A stretch of DNA of 64,000 nt, taken from NCBI GenBank assembly GCA_021234155.1, contig JAJEKV010000024.1, positions 19,251,060 through 19,315,059 on the forward strand, given 5' to 3'. Positions 10,431 through 21,455 of the stretch are shown here, one piece after another (the stretch's first letter is position 1; every line of letters starts with the position of its first letter). Source of the stretch: Isoetes taiwanensis (lineage: Eukaryota > Streptophyta > Lycopodiopsida > Isoetales > Isoetaceae). The translations under genes and the position numbers were made by a program. The notes under the pieces are model-generated. The model did no database searches, was not told the DNA's origin, and saw nothing but the letters and a program-made list of their open reading frames with translations.

Positions 10431-11066
10431 TCAATAGATCCAAATGCACCAAAAATTTGGAAGAAAGAGATTCTGATTGGTTGGATGGTGAAGTCTTGCA
10501 AGGCCTAGGTAAACAACGAAGGTTAAGTGGCCGAAATGTTTGAGGGGCATCAATAAGTTTGTTGTGAACAATACAGATAGTCTTAGAAGGTGGGTGGAGT
10601 TGTATAAAATTGATAAGACACAAAGGGATAGCGATAGGAAAGCATATGCTACAAGGAACCGTCGAGGACATAATAAGAGAGCCATACAATACCCTCAAGA
10701 ACTAGCGTCTCTACCCGATTGTCCCCCCTTTGGTGGTTTGCATAAAAGCTTAGAGAAGCTGAAAAAATGGAAAAAAATCAAGAAGATGACCTCAACATTA
10801 CATTTGGGTCGAAAAATTGGTAAGTTCCTATTTGTTGTTGTCAATACATATTTTGCATTTCTTAACCATCTAATGTCACTTATATTTTACCAATGTGCAG
10901 GCTAGATTCCATAATTCAATGTGGGCGTATGGTGCACACTTACGAATTGATGACATTGACAAAGCTCGCGTCACTTTTGATTCTGGAATCATTGCTTCAT
11001 TTAATCAAAAGAGTCAAGCAAGCATTAGAGATGATAATCCTATTGATGGAGAACTTGAATATGTAG
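10431..11066 (+). pseudogene. CACTA transposase region between DUF4218 and DUF4216
   Basis: After DUF4218 the gene continues as GEVLQGLGKQRRLSGRNV (about 10483-10542), then a 121-codon frame from 10540 with RRWVELYKIDKTQRDSDR and YPQELASLPDCPPF, an intron ending at about 10901, and an exon with RFHNSMWAYGAHLRIDDIDK and SIRDDNPIDGELEYV. The last codons match the place where DUF4216 normally begins (ELEYVGVITDI). Here they run into unrelated DNA and a stop, while the DUF4216 part resumes at 14119. This shows an insertion inside the coding sequence. Confidence 0.75.
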
Positions 11067-11190
11067 CATAATAACAGGGGGTTGTTTTTAAGTTTTTATA
11101 CGTTTTTTCTTATGGTTTTCCTATGATTTGGTGGTTGTATTCTTGCAAGTGTACTAAATAGTATTTCTAGAGTGCACTCTTTCTCGACCG
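11059..11190 (+). repeat. R2 terminal repeat, copy iii
   Basis: Begins TATGTAGCATAATAACAGGG and runs to CTAGAGTGCAC and the following CGACCGTTGAT. It aligns with the reverse strand of 63740-63850 and 61655-61787, with gaps between the conserved blocks. Confidence 0.7.
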
Positions 11191-11399
11191 TTGATTTTTT
11201 ATCAAAAAGTAAATCATATGGTCATGATTGTACTTCCTTGCATGCCCCAATGATTTGGCATGTGTTACGCATGAAATTTCTTATTGCTTTTTCCTTTATT
11301 GGGTGGAGTGTTATGTCCACCCAAAAAAACGTCGTTATTACTATTTACATGTAGACTACGCTTTTTACATAAAATTTAAAGGGATTAGGCTATGCAGCG

Positions 11400-11485
11400 A
11401 GGCGTTAGGAAAACCCTTGCCAAAAACCTCTCGAGTTTTATGCATTTAGGAAAACCCTTGCCAAAAACCTCAGGAGTTTTTGCGT
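11400..11485 (+). repeat. About 40-bp direct repeat, two copies
   Basis: The phrase AGGAAAACCCTTGCCAAAAA occurs at 11407 and again about 40 bases on, followed each time by CCTC..GAGTTTT. It is a local tandem duplication. Confidence 0.75.
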
Positions 11486-11489
11486 TGAT

Positions 11490-11650
11490 GGCCCTTGAAG
11501 GCCCCGGATCATGGACAGCGCCTAGGTTGCAGTTGGAGAAAGAGAGCAAGGATTTTCAAATCATTGGAGTAGCCATAGGGCTTCAGGTGGCGTGGAGCTC
11601 ATCTCCTCGATCCGCCAATTCTCTCCTCTTTGAGGCTTCAAATGGTAAGT
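11490..11650 (+). other. Exon-like segment inside the R2-R1 element
   Basis: An open frame with GPGSWTAPRLQLEKESKDFQ and SSSPRSANSLLFEASNG ends at ATGGTAAGT, a perfect plant splice-donor context (about 11645). It reads like a host exon carried by the insertion. I do not recognise the protein. The frame is open but short. Confidence 0.35.
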
Positions 11651-13654
11651 AAGCATGGTAAGCATCCCAAGTTTTGTAAAAATGTTCCTCAGCAAACTTG
11701 TTATCTAAAGCATATGATTTTTCTTTCCCTTATATCTCAATACTCGTATGCAAGCAGCATGCTATCTCTAGAAACCTTTGGAAACCAAGCGAGAATCTAA
11801 GCGATTACCTTTGGGCTTCTCTGAGAAAACAAAGGGGTCGAGTAGGCTGAATAATAGAAATATCTTGCAATAGGAGAAGCACACTTTTGACATCGGCTAC
11901 CTTACACCTTTCGGGAACAAAATTGCGAGATCGGTGGGGAGCTCCATAAGCCATAGCCATTGCATGGAATTATTTTGCAATGATGCAAGACAATAGGATG
12001 AAACCATCTAAAGTCACATTCTCCATTATTTTGAAAGCATGAAGCGATTAGAAACACGACGGGTTCATTGGTAGTGCATGTAGAAGTATGTGGGCTGCTT
12101 GGCGAGGAAACTCGGTGGTTATTTTGAAAGCATGAGAAGTAGAACATGGCGGGTTTATTGGTAGTCTGTAGAAGTATGTGGGCTGCGGTGAGGGAAACTA
12201 CGGAGGGTAATTCCTATTAACATGTATGAAAACTGTAATAGAATGGAAAAATCATTGTCATGTATGAAAAGTGGTGATAGAATGGAAGAATTATGCAAAG
12301 TATTTCACTGATTCTTGAACAAAAACTTGGTCTTTTGTATGTGTTCATTCTGAGGTCTTGCCCAATATGCTAAAGGCATAATGGCATTATACTATTTTGA
12401 GAGGATGGAAGAAGAACATATAAAAACGATAATATTACATTTTCCTGCAATTTAAGAGCATATCGCAATATACGGATCATGGGCGTGGCCTTCACATAGA
12501 TATTATGATTGGAAGTAATTTTATGAAAATGTATGCTACGTATGGCGGCTTGGGTGTGGCATTATAGTCTATGAACATCGGCATATACACGGTTAAGCAT
12601 GGCTAGATAGTTCTTTGCTTATTTTCACATCATTATCGATGAAAGCTTGATTCATCATGGTAGGTAGTTAGATATATAATTAGATGTGCTTTCAAACACA
12701 TACGTTTTTTCTTGTGTCTACATTGATGTAGCGGTGCTCAAAAAGTAATTTTCCATGCCATGTTTGTCTAAAACATGGATTCAACTCTCTGAGATAGATA
12801 GATAGATAAATAGGAAGCTTTGTCACTTTATACATTTAGCTTATATGTTACGCTTAGCTTACGGGTAGCATATATGGAGAATAGAACATGCCTTGGGAAA
12901 TAATTTCTCACTTAGAGTAACCAAGTTGTTATGCACACCATGTAATGTTACATCTATTTTAAAGACATGCGTTGTTGGAAACTTCACAGCGTAAAGGGTG
13001 TCCTGAGGACTATCGTTATGCCATTGTTATGACCACATGAATAGATGAGTCTTTGCTATAAGTTGTTACCATCTAATGCTTCCTTATTGAGTTAGTAAAT
13101 GGGCCCATTTTTTTGTCCATGGTTTTTTGAAGTTGGATTTTTATATTTGATCGCTTGAGACCTTGAAGACTTGGGATGTTTCTTCTTTTTTTACAATCAA
13201 GCTTGCCTAGTTACAAGTGCATAAAGTGGCTTTGGATGCTATGGGAATGATGTCAACAAATGATTGTCACCGGATGCTATGTTGGAGCCCACGAACATCC
13301 CACAGCTTCTTGAACAAGTTTTTAAATCTTTGGATTTTGATATGATGTCATGGGAGTCTTGAATGCAACCGCTAAGGTATTTGGTATTTGAGTTCTTGAC
13401 AAATGTGCTCTGAGGACTAGGTTGCATATTTATTATATTCTTGACAAGAGCAAAGCATTTTCATAATAAAAAATTGTAACATGGGTTACCATTTGTCTAT
13501 TATCTATCGTGGTATTATATCACACTTAATATTAGGACTTCGAATGTAATGGCTTGTTTTTAGCTCTACTACCATTGTTACATGCATTTATGGATTTCTT
13601 AGTGCCCTTCCATCCATCATTAGAGTATTAGGTAATGTGTATATCTACACCCCT
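11651..13654. other. Non-coding interior of copy iii, with a 93-bp duplication
   Basis: AT-rich DNA with no convincing gene. A 93-bp tandem duplication lies at about 12024-12212: ATTTTGAAAGCATGA at 12028 and 12121, each followed by a GCGGGTT..ATTGGTAGT and GTAGAAGTATGTGGGCTGC block. A short (GATA)n run is at 12795-12812. Otherwise I see nothing here. Confidence 0.6.
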
Positions 13655-14118
13655 ACACCATCCTTAAGGCCCAGAAGGAACAAAATTTTAGTTAACACAA
13701 ACCATTAACACACAACTAACATTATTAACATAAACCATTGCATTTGACACATTTAAATTAAAATCCCCCTTAAACCCCCTTTGGTTTGGGTGCATATTCA
13801 CACGGGGGGTTACGTAGGGCAGCGAGAGCCTCAAAAAATTTATAATACATGTACAAAATTAACACCATTAAGTACATTGTCTCAAACCTTATAGTATTTT
13901 ACAAACCTTAATATACAACATACAAAAACTTGTACATGCATACCCCACAAGCGAGGATCGCTATATGCGGTCGGATCTTAGAATAAAGGGCAAATATGCC
14001 CATCCGACAGCTCTTGTTGCCCGAAGTAACCCCTCGTGTGAATATGCACCCAAACAAAAGAGGGTTTAAGGGGGATTTTAATTTAAATGTGTCAAATGCA
14101 ATGGTTTATGTTAATAAT
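13655..14118 (+). repeat. R1 repeat with long inverted arms (MITE-like), copy iii
   Basis: The core 13799-14041 is bounded by inverted CACGGGGGGTTACGTAGGGC-type ends. The flanking arms are also inverted: AACATAAACCATTGCATTTG ... GGTTTGGGTGCATATTC at 13729-13798 pairs with 14042-14116. The whole could fold into a long hairpin. Related copies are at 59014-59475 and 61788-62150. A GGGCCCGAAGGGCCC-like hairpin precedes it in degraded form (13668). Confidence 0.75.
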
Positions 14119-14776
14119 GTTAGTTATGTGTTAATGTTGGAGTTATTACCGATATCATTGATGTGGATTTTCGATCATTTCGACAAACCATACTGAAGGC
14201 CAAGTGGTTCAAAACTTTTATATCGTGGGCCGAAATCAAGCGGTGCGACCACATCCTTACAGTTTATTTGAAGTTGACTCCGCATGTGTTATTAGATAGA
14301 AGCGAGCCATATGTGTATCCTCATCAAGTTCAACAAGTTTTCTTTCATGTCAACCCTCAAAACAATGCGTGGTGGATTGTGATTCCCACGGAACCAACGT
14401 CACGTCGATATATATGCAATACAACCATCGAGGAAGAAGGGCAGCAAGAAGAAGAGGTAGAGCTTGAGCAAGTATTGGAATTTGTGGAGCCAAGAAACAT
14501 AGAAGGCGATGAGGCTCAAAGGGAGCGAGCAATCAAGGATTGGAATTATCGATGCATATCGATGAAGATTATATTGAGGAGGAAATTGAAGAGGGAACAA
14601 ACAATCAAAAAGTGAGATCACCAATGCATTCCAATGAAGATTATATTGAGGAGGAGGAAGATATTGAGCTCCAAACTCCAAATATGCGACGAAGGCTACT
14701 CTTACAACTAGATGATGATGAATGGGATGACATTGAACATGATTTTGTGGACGAGGGTTTGATGTCTGGTGAATAA
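14119..14776 (+). pseudogene. CACTA transposase DUF4216 segment and acidic tail
   Basis: Resumes the tnp2 gene after the insertion: GVITDIIDVDFRSFRQTILK and AKWFKTFISW, then EPYVYPHQVQQVFFHVNPQN and WWIVIPTEPTSRR. This is DUF4216, the usual C-terminal domain of plant tnp2 transposases. It is followed by a strongly acidic tail with an internal duplication (MHIDEDYIEEEIEE and MHSNEDYIEEEEDIE) and a stop at 14776. The frame changes once, near 14540. Apart from that the segment is well kept, which suggests the insertion at 11064 is not ancient. Confidence 0.8.
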
Positions 14777-15719
14777 GAAACAAACTTTGATCTTTTATTG
14801 AATGCATTTTTACGATTTCAAGAATACTAATGTATCCCATATATATATGAGGTATTTGATTAAAATATTGTGTGCCTTCTTTTCTCTCATTAAACTTTTG
14901 TGTCTTTTATCTTTGGAACTTGAGCTTTTGTTTGCTTAATTGAATATGTATGCGATCATTGAGGTATTAGTAAATTGCCAATTTACAATAATTTCAAAAT
15001 TACTACCTTCGCATCCGGCTATGATAGTCCTTGCATATTTATCAAAAGCATTGACTAAGTATATTTGGTCAATTTGAAAGATATAAAGTTTATAAAATGA
15101 TTCAAATATTAAACCAATTACCCGATGCTTGCAATGACATGCATTGTATGCACATAACAAACTCCACATCTCGAGAGATGTCTCTATGGTCGCTTTAAAA
15201 TATGTAAAAGATTGAGAATACTTCAAATGTTAAACAAATCAATCAATGGTTGCAATGACATCGCATTGTACGCACATAAGATATTCAATGTATCCCAAGA
15301 TGCCACATTGTATTTCCCTAAGTAATTCTAGTAAGATTATAATAGTACCATAGTTTATAATAGTAACATAACATAATGCGAGCCTTAAGTCTAAGTGTCC
15401 CATAGACACATGAATATAAGGTGTACAAATCACGAGGCCCACGAGATGCATTCAAACACAAGGCCCACGAGACAACGGACCAATGTTAATGATATGAATA
15501 AGGGAAAACTTGAAGATAGCATCCCTACCTACATTGAAGGTGATTTACCTACAATGCTCTAGCTAGGGATGGAAACTTATAGTTTTTTTTTCCCCAAATG
15601 AGATAATCAAGATTAGCCAAAAATAGTACACTATTAAAAAAGATCACGGTGAGAGCTTTCTAGCATCAAATTTCATCAAAAAGCGAACCCTTGAATCAAA
15701 AGTTATGATTAGTTGTGTT
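14777..15719. other. 3' non-coding part of the CACTA element
   Basis: AT-rich DNA after the transposase stop. It holds a diverged direct repeat with a period near 120 bases: TTGCAATGACAT..GCATTGTA.GCACATAA at about 15128 and 15248. No coding sequence is visible. Confidence 0.5.
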
Positions 15720-16086
15720 AATAAAATTTTTGAATTTCACGGACGATATTCGGCGTTTTTTCGGCGAAAAAATGGTGGCGCTATATGTGTGAAAGCGGCG
15801 GCGCATGTTACGGCGCATAAAGCGGCGGTGATCTCGGCGATAAAGCTGTCGTTTTTTGGCGGCGGGTAGCGTGGCGAACAAAATCGGCGCATGTTACGGC
15901 GCTATACTTGCGCATATATTTTGGCGTGTAACATGGCGATTAATTTGGCGATTACTACGGCGACATCGTCACTTTAAAGCGTCGGCCTTTTATCGTCGGC
16001 ATATTCGTCGGCATAAGCGTCATGCTAAGTTTTTTAGATGTTACGGCGATTTGCTTGGCCTTGAGAACCCTCATCCTCTTGTAGTG
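15720..16086 (+). repeat. CACTA right subterminal repeats and terminus
   Basis: A GC-rich stretch with many copies of a short CGGCG/TTACGGCG motif in both directions is followed by CTCTTGTAGTG ending at 16086. Its reverse complement starts CACTACAAGAG, the classic CACTA terminus. Dense short subterminal motifs next to the terminus are usual for this superfamily because the transposase binds them. The left terminus of this element is not in the window, or was lost near the copia insertion. Confidence 0.7.
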
Positions 16087-16089
16087 TTT

Positions 16090-16690
16090 TGCTACAAGAG
16101 TTGAAGCTACCTAAATTTGAAGCTTCGGCTTGGGTGATTGGATCTACCACAGGGCTTCCTCTATATGGATGGAAGCAAATGGAACTATAGGGGAATGTGC
16201 ATCATTTGGAAAAATCTCCATCACATCTCCTTTTGCAACAACATATCTAAAATGTGGCAAAGGCTGTAACTTTCTCAGTTAATAACTCCACCTTTGGGGT
16301 CATAAATGTCTATGCTTCTACTTGTCCTAAAGAAAAGAAAAGCTCGGCCTGATATCAATTCTTGGATCACTAGTAACTCCACGGTTATTTGGATTTTGGT
16401 GGAGATTTTAATAATACTCGACTTGGGACATGAAACTTGGAAACAAAATAAACATGTCCATTCTTGAGAGAAGGAATTGGGATAAATTTATAGCTGACTC
16501 TTCCTAATTCATATTCCATCTTCCACATCTATTTTCACCTGGTCTAATAAGCAGAAAGATCAAGATAGAGTCTACTGTGCTTTGGATAGATTTTATGTCT
16601 CCAATCCAAATTCTGATTTCTGGGACAATTGATTTGTAACAAGTGATGAAGGTACTTCCATTTCGGATCACCAACCTCAATTTCTTAATA
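16090..16690 (+). pseudogene. LINE endonuclease (APE type), left arm
   Basis: Broken frames carry VINVYAS (about 16300), GGDFNNT (about 16400), LDRFYVSNPNSDFWDN (about 16580-16625) and TSISDHQP (about 16655-16678). These are the ordered landmarks of the apurinic endonuclease of plant L1-type LINEs, which nicks target DNA for priming. Frame shifts are frequent, and several replace CAG/CTG. The last part matches the reverse strand of 63851-64000. Confidence 0.7.
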
Positions 16691-19215
16691 CTAAGCACAC
16701 CTGCTAAGTTCCCCAGAGGGTGGAAATATCCCCTTCAAACTAAATTGCTCTCGCTTGAGAATGCTTCCTTCCAACAGGAGTTTGCTGATTTTTATCAATC
16801 TATTGATCCCATGTTGCCAAATTCATCAATGAAACATTTTGACTACAAGATAAAAAAATCCAAGGATTGGATCAAGAAATGTGCCAAAAACAAGCACATG
16901 GCTAAAGTTCAGGAAAAGGAAAACCTTTTGAATAAAATGAAAGAAATCAGATCTACGCTTCAAGTTGATCCTCATATTTACAATGCATGTGGGGAAGAAT
17001 TACTTGAGAGATTCTTAAAAGCATTGAGGAGAGAGAAGCCAAGTTTTACGCCATTAAATGCAAAATTAAGTACAACGATTGAAATAGACTATGGCAGCTC
17101 AATTTTTTTTTTTTTTTTTCAAAGTGGCCAAAAATAGGCTTACGAAGAATTCCATAAATCAAGTAAATAATGGTTACGGCTCCATGCTTAGCTCGAGATC
17201 GACATTAAAACTTCTTCTATGCTGACTACTCTACTCTTTTCAAGGAAAATGATCTCACTTTGCTTATGAAATTTGGCTAAAGGCAGATTCTTGGCTATAG
17301 ATGCGGTCTTGCCAAATCCTATTGATTGCATGGACATATCTTTGACTTACGCTCCCATTGAAGATGAAATTTTTAAAACTACGAGAAGTTTCTCTAAAGA
17401 CAAATCTCACATACGATGGATTTCCTCGAATTTTATATCCAATTACGGGATATTATGAAATCGACATTATTGGTCTTGTGCATGGCTTACGGGCTTCAAA
17501 TCATTTGCACCTATATCTCTATCTCTTCGGGTTTTATTACCTTGGTGCCAAAAGTGGAAAATCCTACCTTCTTTTTCTAATAGGTTCATTTGAATGGCAA
17601 TGGAGGCCTATATCTCTAACTAACTCTTCATATAAGCTTTGTGCTAAAATAATTGCCAATAGAATTCAAGCTTATCTCCTTTGGCGTGCCACATTGAATT
17701 GTGCCACGAATATCGGTGTCAATCAATCGGCCTTTCTTCCTAATAGGTTCATCTTAGATAACTATGCATTAGTGCAATGGAAGGCACTGCATTGGAATAG
17801 GATTCGAACCAATCTTGCATCCTTTTGAAATTAGACTTTAAGAGAGCCTTTGATCTTAAAGCTGGAACTTTATTGAAATTGCCTTAAAAAAAAAAATGGG
17901 ATCCCAATCCAAGCTCATCTCTAAGGATTGAATTCTATGTCCAATTGGTGATTCGATTAATGGATCACCCTCTAAATTCTTCCCCTTGGCAAAGGTGTAA
18001 GGCAAAGGCTGCCCTTTAGCACCATATCTCTTCCTCATTGTTCTTTGAGATGCTTACTAGATGTGTTGTTAAGCATGCGAGAATTCGGTGCTCTATCGGC
18101 CTCAAACTTCCAAATAACTTAGACATCCTCACAATCTCACAATATCTTTGATGACACTTTTGCTTTCCTAGATTCCAATCCTAACAATGTCAACAGATTT
18201 TTAGATCTCATTAAAGATTTCTCTGCTACCTCGGGAGTGCACATGAACCTTGAAAAAAGCAAGATTATTGGAGATGTTGATCATTCTTCCATCCGTGGTA
18301 TTTCTGTCCTCAGTTGCAATCAAGCTTCAAATTTATTGGGTATGCCTCTCTCTCTTAATCCAAGTTTGAGAGGTCTTTGGGATCAATTCTGAGAGAATAA
18401 AAAGAAGCCTGAATAATTACAGGAGGCGTATATCCTTTTTGAGGTAGGACAATTATTGCAAATTACGTGCTAGCATCTTCTCATGTCTACTTCTCCTCTG
18501 CCCTTGTTGCTCCTAAAGTCATATATTACGAATTTGGAAAAAACTATTGAAATTTCATTTGGAATGGATCTCATCTTGTTAACTGGAAATCAATTGCAAG
18601 ACCAAAGAAATTTGGAGGTCTAGGGTGCAAAAATCTTTACTTGCAGGCATGTTCTTTAGCAGGCAAATACATTTGGAGAACAATTATGGGAAATAGCTCT
18701 CCTGCCTCTCAATTCATAGCTCACTGGCTAAATATTTCTATCCTTCAGGACGTCCCTCTATCAAGCACTCTCTCCCTGAATATGCTTTTGTTGACTTACA
18801 TCCTGCTCCAAACACCTCCCCTCTTATGAGGAATTTAATCATGGCTTGGAATAAAATCCACCCTGTGCTTCAGAGAAATAAATTTTCAGATGCTACTATG
18901 AGCACTAATTTGTTTTGGTCTCCAATTTTTTCTGATCATAATTCTAAAGTCATGGCCATAAAACATCCTAAAATCTATAGTAAATGGTCCAGCATAGGAA
19001 TTACTTCTATCAGAGATCTTTATAAGAATAACAATTCTATCATATCCTGGACTGCTCTGAAATCTGTTCTTAAAGGTACTTCCAGTGATAAGAAGATGTA
19101 TGCTCACTTCAAGGCAATTTTGGTCCCATTCAATAATTTCAATGATTTCAATAAATCTACAGGTTGCTCTATAAATGGTAAGCTGGCATACATGATATTT
19201 ACAACTTGATAAATA
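16643..19215 (+). pseudogene. LINE reverse transcriptase ORF2, left arm
   Basis: Continues from the endonuclease. 16750-17137 is a linker rich in lysine with KHMAKVQEKENLLNKMKEIR. 17270-17830 is the start of RT (WRPISLTNSSYKLCAKIIAN, NQSAFLPNRFILDN). 18100-18360 is the palm, with the YADD site lost by a frame shift (18140-18160). 18640-19209 is the C-terminal region after RT, with MQACSLAGKYIWRTIMGNSS. 18826-19209 encodes exactly the same 127 residues as the right arm (56611-56994), while 16640-18600 is much more damaged than the right arm. The element is cut at 19222 by a Helitron end. Confidence 0.8.
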
Positions 19216-19222
19216 TAGTGGA

Positions 19223-21072
19223 CTAGGAACGGTGCCCAGCATTGCTGGGCATAAGCTCATAACCTATATAAATGATACACTACAGTGATGAGAGAGGCAA
19301 GCATGAATAACCTAGAAGTACTCCATTGTTAAAGTAGTCGACATCGTTCTCTTTCCCTTATACCCCGCTTTTATACTTTTGCTTTTTTCCTTTTTTCTTC
19401 TTTTCTTTTTTTCCTCTTTTCACTTTCAGTTTTCTTGATAAACTTTTTCCTTCCTCTTTCCCTCATTTCTCCACCCTTTCCCTCTTTTTCTTTTCACCAT
19501 GTTTTCTTCCTTTTTCCCTTCACTTTCTTTTGACTCTTCCGTTTTCCCATAACCTTTCGACACATTTTTCCTCTTTCCTTTTCTCTTGTACCCATTTTCC
19601 TTTTTTTCCCACCCTTTCTTTCTTCCCCCTTTTTTTCCCTCTCCTTTTTTTGCTTCCTTTTTGCCTTTCTTCACTCTTTCTCTCTTCCTCCTTTTCCCGT
19701 GACCTTTCGCCCTTCCCTTTTCCCATTTCCCTCTTCCTCTTTTTCTCATGCCCTTTTTTCCAGGTTCGCTTTCACCCTTTTCATCTGTCGTTTTCTTTTT
19801 CCTTTCCCTTTCCGTTTTTCCCTTCCTTTCTTCCCATCCTTTTCTTGTTCCCCTTTTGCCCCTCCCGGTCCCCATCTTTTCCTTTTTTCTCCTCTCTCAA
19901 CCCTTTCCCTTTCCGTCTTCCCCTTTCCCAATGCCCTTTCGCTCCCCTTTTCCACTTTCCTTTCCCTTTTCCTTTTCTTTTTTCCATGTCATTTTTCCCT
20001 TCCCTTTTCCTCTTTCCTCACCGGTTCACTCTTTCCCCTTTTTCCTTCCCTTTTTCCATGCTCTTTTTCACTTTCTTTTCCCCCTCTCTTTACCCTTTCC
20101 CGTTCTCTATCCCTATCCCTTTTCTTGATGGACTTTTTTTTCCTTTTCCTCATTTCCCAACCCTTTTCCTCTTCTCCTTTTTGTCGTGCCTTTTTTACCT
20201 ATCCTTTCACCTTTCCCCCTTCATTTTCTTTTCACTTCCTTCTTTCTATGCCTTTTCAACATCTCTCTTTTCCCTCTTGCCTTTTTTCCTCAACCTTTTT
20301 CCCCTTTTCCCCACCCTTTCTCTCTTCCCCCTTTTTTTTCTCTTGCCCTTTTCCTATGCTTTTTTTTTTTTTTTCCTTTTTTTCTTCTTTCTTTCCCTTT
20401 CCCCTTCCCTTTTCCCTTGTCTCTCTTCCCCTTTCCCTCATGTCCCTTTTCCCTTCTCTTTTCCCTCTTCTCGCCCTTTTCTCTCTTCCCTTTTTTCCAT
20501 CTTTTTCTTCCTTTTTTTCCATGCTTTTTTCGCTTATCCTTTTCCCCTTTCTTCACTCTTTTCCTCTTTCCCTTTTCCCCGTGCTCTTTCACCCTTCTCT
20601 TTTTCATTTTTCCTTTCCTTCTTCACTTTTTTTGGTGCCTTTTTTCCCAGGCTCCCTTTCCTTCTTCCTTTTTCTTTTTTCATTTCCCTTTTCCCATGCG
20701 CTTTTCCCCTTCCCTTTACTCCACCCTTTTTCTGTTATCCTTTCTCCCTTCTTTTTTCCTCCTTTTTCCACCCTTTGCTTCTTTTTCCCTTTTTCCCCTC
20801 GTCTTTCCCTCCCTTTTTCTTTTTCTTTTCCCTTGTCCCTTTTCCCATGCCATTTTTTCCTTTTTTTTCTCTCTTTCCTCACCCTTTTTCACTTTCCCTT
20901 TTTCCCATGCCTTTTTACCCGTTCACGTTCCCCTCTCCTCAAGACATCAAAACATGACCAATCATAGTGGTCAAAAGTCGTGCGATAAATCTCTGCCTTT
21001 GGATGCAATTAGATGATCTCGGTCATTCAAATTGGGGCTTGATACAACACGCTAAAACATTATAATATAAGA
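19223..21072 (-). mobile_element. Non-autonomous Helitron 2, left arm (1,850 bp)
   Basis: On the minus strand it begins TCTTATATTATAATG (21072) and ends with the hairpin TGCCCAGC-AAT-GCTGGGCA (stems 19244-19251 and 19233-19240), six bases, then CTAG at 19226-19223, followed by T. A 5' TC, a 3' hairpin close to CTRR and insertion next to T are Helitron rules. There is no Rep or helicase gene. Most of the body is a polypyrimidine/polypurine tract. Its 5' end abuts the 3' end of Helitron 1 directly. Confidence 0.8.
19340..20935 (+). repeat. 1.6-kb polypyrimidine tract
   Basis: The plus strand is nearly all T and C (TTTTCCC-like words), broken at irregular intervals by CATGCC, CACCC or GTGCC words. 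Long open frames in all readings (up to 475 codons) follow from the absence of stop triplets in such DNA; their products would be only Phe, Ser, Pro and Leu, or on the other strand Lys, Gly, Glu and Arg. It is the body of Helitron 2 and recurs inverted at 54885-56455. Such tracts can form triplex (H) DNA. Confidence 0.9.
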
Positions 21073-21455
21073 CTAGTAACGGTGCCCAGCGTTGCTGGGC
21101 ATTCATTGGAAGTTTGTAAATGTTTTTATTGCAATAAGAAATGTGTGCAGTAAGCTTTTATTATTGGAATAGAGAATAGTTATAGTGCCCAGTGCTGCTG
21201 GGTATCTATAGAAACTAAGGAGCTATTTCATCCCGTAGAATTTCTTTGTAAACTACATTTGGAGTGAACCTCCTTTTGTTTTTTAGTAGTGCTCCTTGTC
21301 TTGAGGTTTCTTGAATATATACCTTCACTCCCTGTTGTGTGGTGCACCTTGAGAATGCGACATAAATTTTGGCCGTGTCTGCGAATCTTGGAGTTGGTAG
21401 GTAGATGCCAGCGGAGGTCATTGGTATCCTTGCAATGAGAAAAACATCTGATAAT
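21073..21455 (-). mobile_element. 3' end of Helitron 1, left arm
   Basis: Minus strand: helicase C-terminus, a first hairpin near 21186-21206, then hairpin TGCCCAGC-AAC-GCTGGGCA (21101-21083) and CTAG at 21076-21073. The element is interrupted upstream by a CACTA-like terminus at 21456. Its 5' end and the rest of Rep/Hel are not seen in the window. Confidence 0.75.
21215..21430 (-). pseudogene. Helitron helicase (Pif1-like) C-terminal end, left arm
   Basis: An open frame with AGIYLPTPRF, YVAFSRCTTQQGVKVYI and NVVYKEILRDEIAP, ending at 21215. The YVAFSR block is helicase motif VI of the Pif1-like domain of Helitron Rep/Hel proteins. Only about 70 residues remain. Compared with the right arm (54375-54587), HGQL has become DTAK through changes at CAGCTG and CTG sites. 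The domain would unwind DNA in rolling-circle transposition. Confidence 0.8.

Larger units (their letters stand above)
11064..14118 (+). mobile_element. Insertion inside the tnp2 gene, 3.05 kb, repeat family R2...R1 (copy iii)
   Basis: The tnp2 coding line stops at GAATATGT (11066) and resumes at TGGAGTTATTACC (14119), so everything between is inserted. The insert begins with repeat R2 (AGCATAATAACAGGGGG...) and ends with repeat R1. Both ends are also found on the 59014-63850 insertion, so this is a mobile family with defined ends. No transposase is visible. An exon-like piece lies at 11490-11650. A short target duplication (AT or ATGT) is possible but not resolved. I cannot assign a superfamily. 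Confidence 0.65.

Noticed and set aside
15720-16060. Arginine-rich ORFs in the CGGCG region as a DNA-binding protein
   Set aside because: The stretch is CACTA subterminal repeat DNA. The ORFs on both strands follow from the CGGCG words.
19426-20882. Lys/Gly/Glu/Arg-rich ORFs on the minus strand
   Set aside because: Same cause: purine-only strand composition, no domain, no codon preference.
19530-21016. Long ORFs of 276-475 codons on the plus strand (and inverted at 54804-56290)
   Set aside because: They lie in a T/C-only tract without stop triplets. The products are Phe/Ser/Pro/Leu repeats, several frames are open at once, and the tract is the body of a Helitron.
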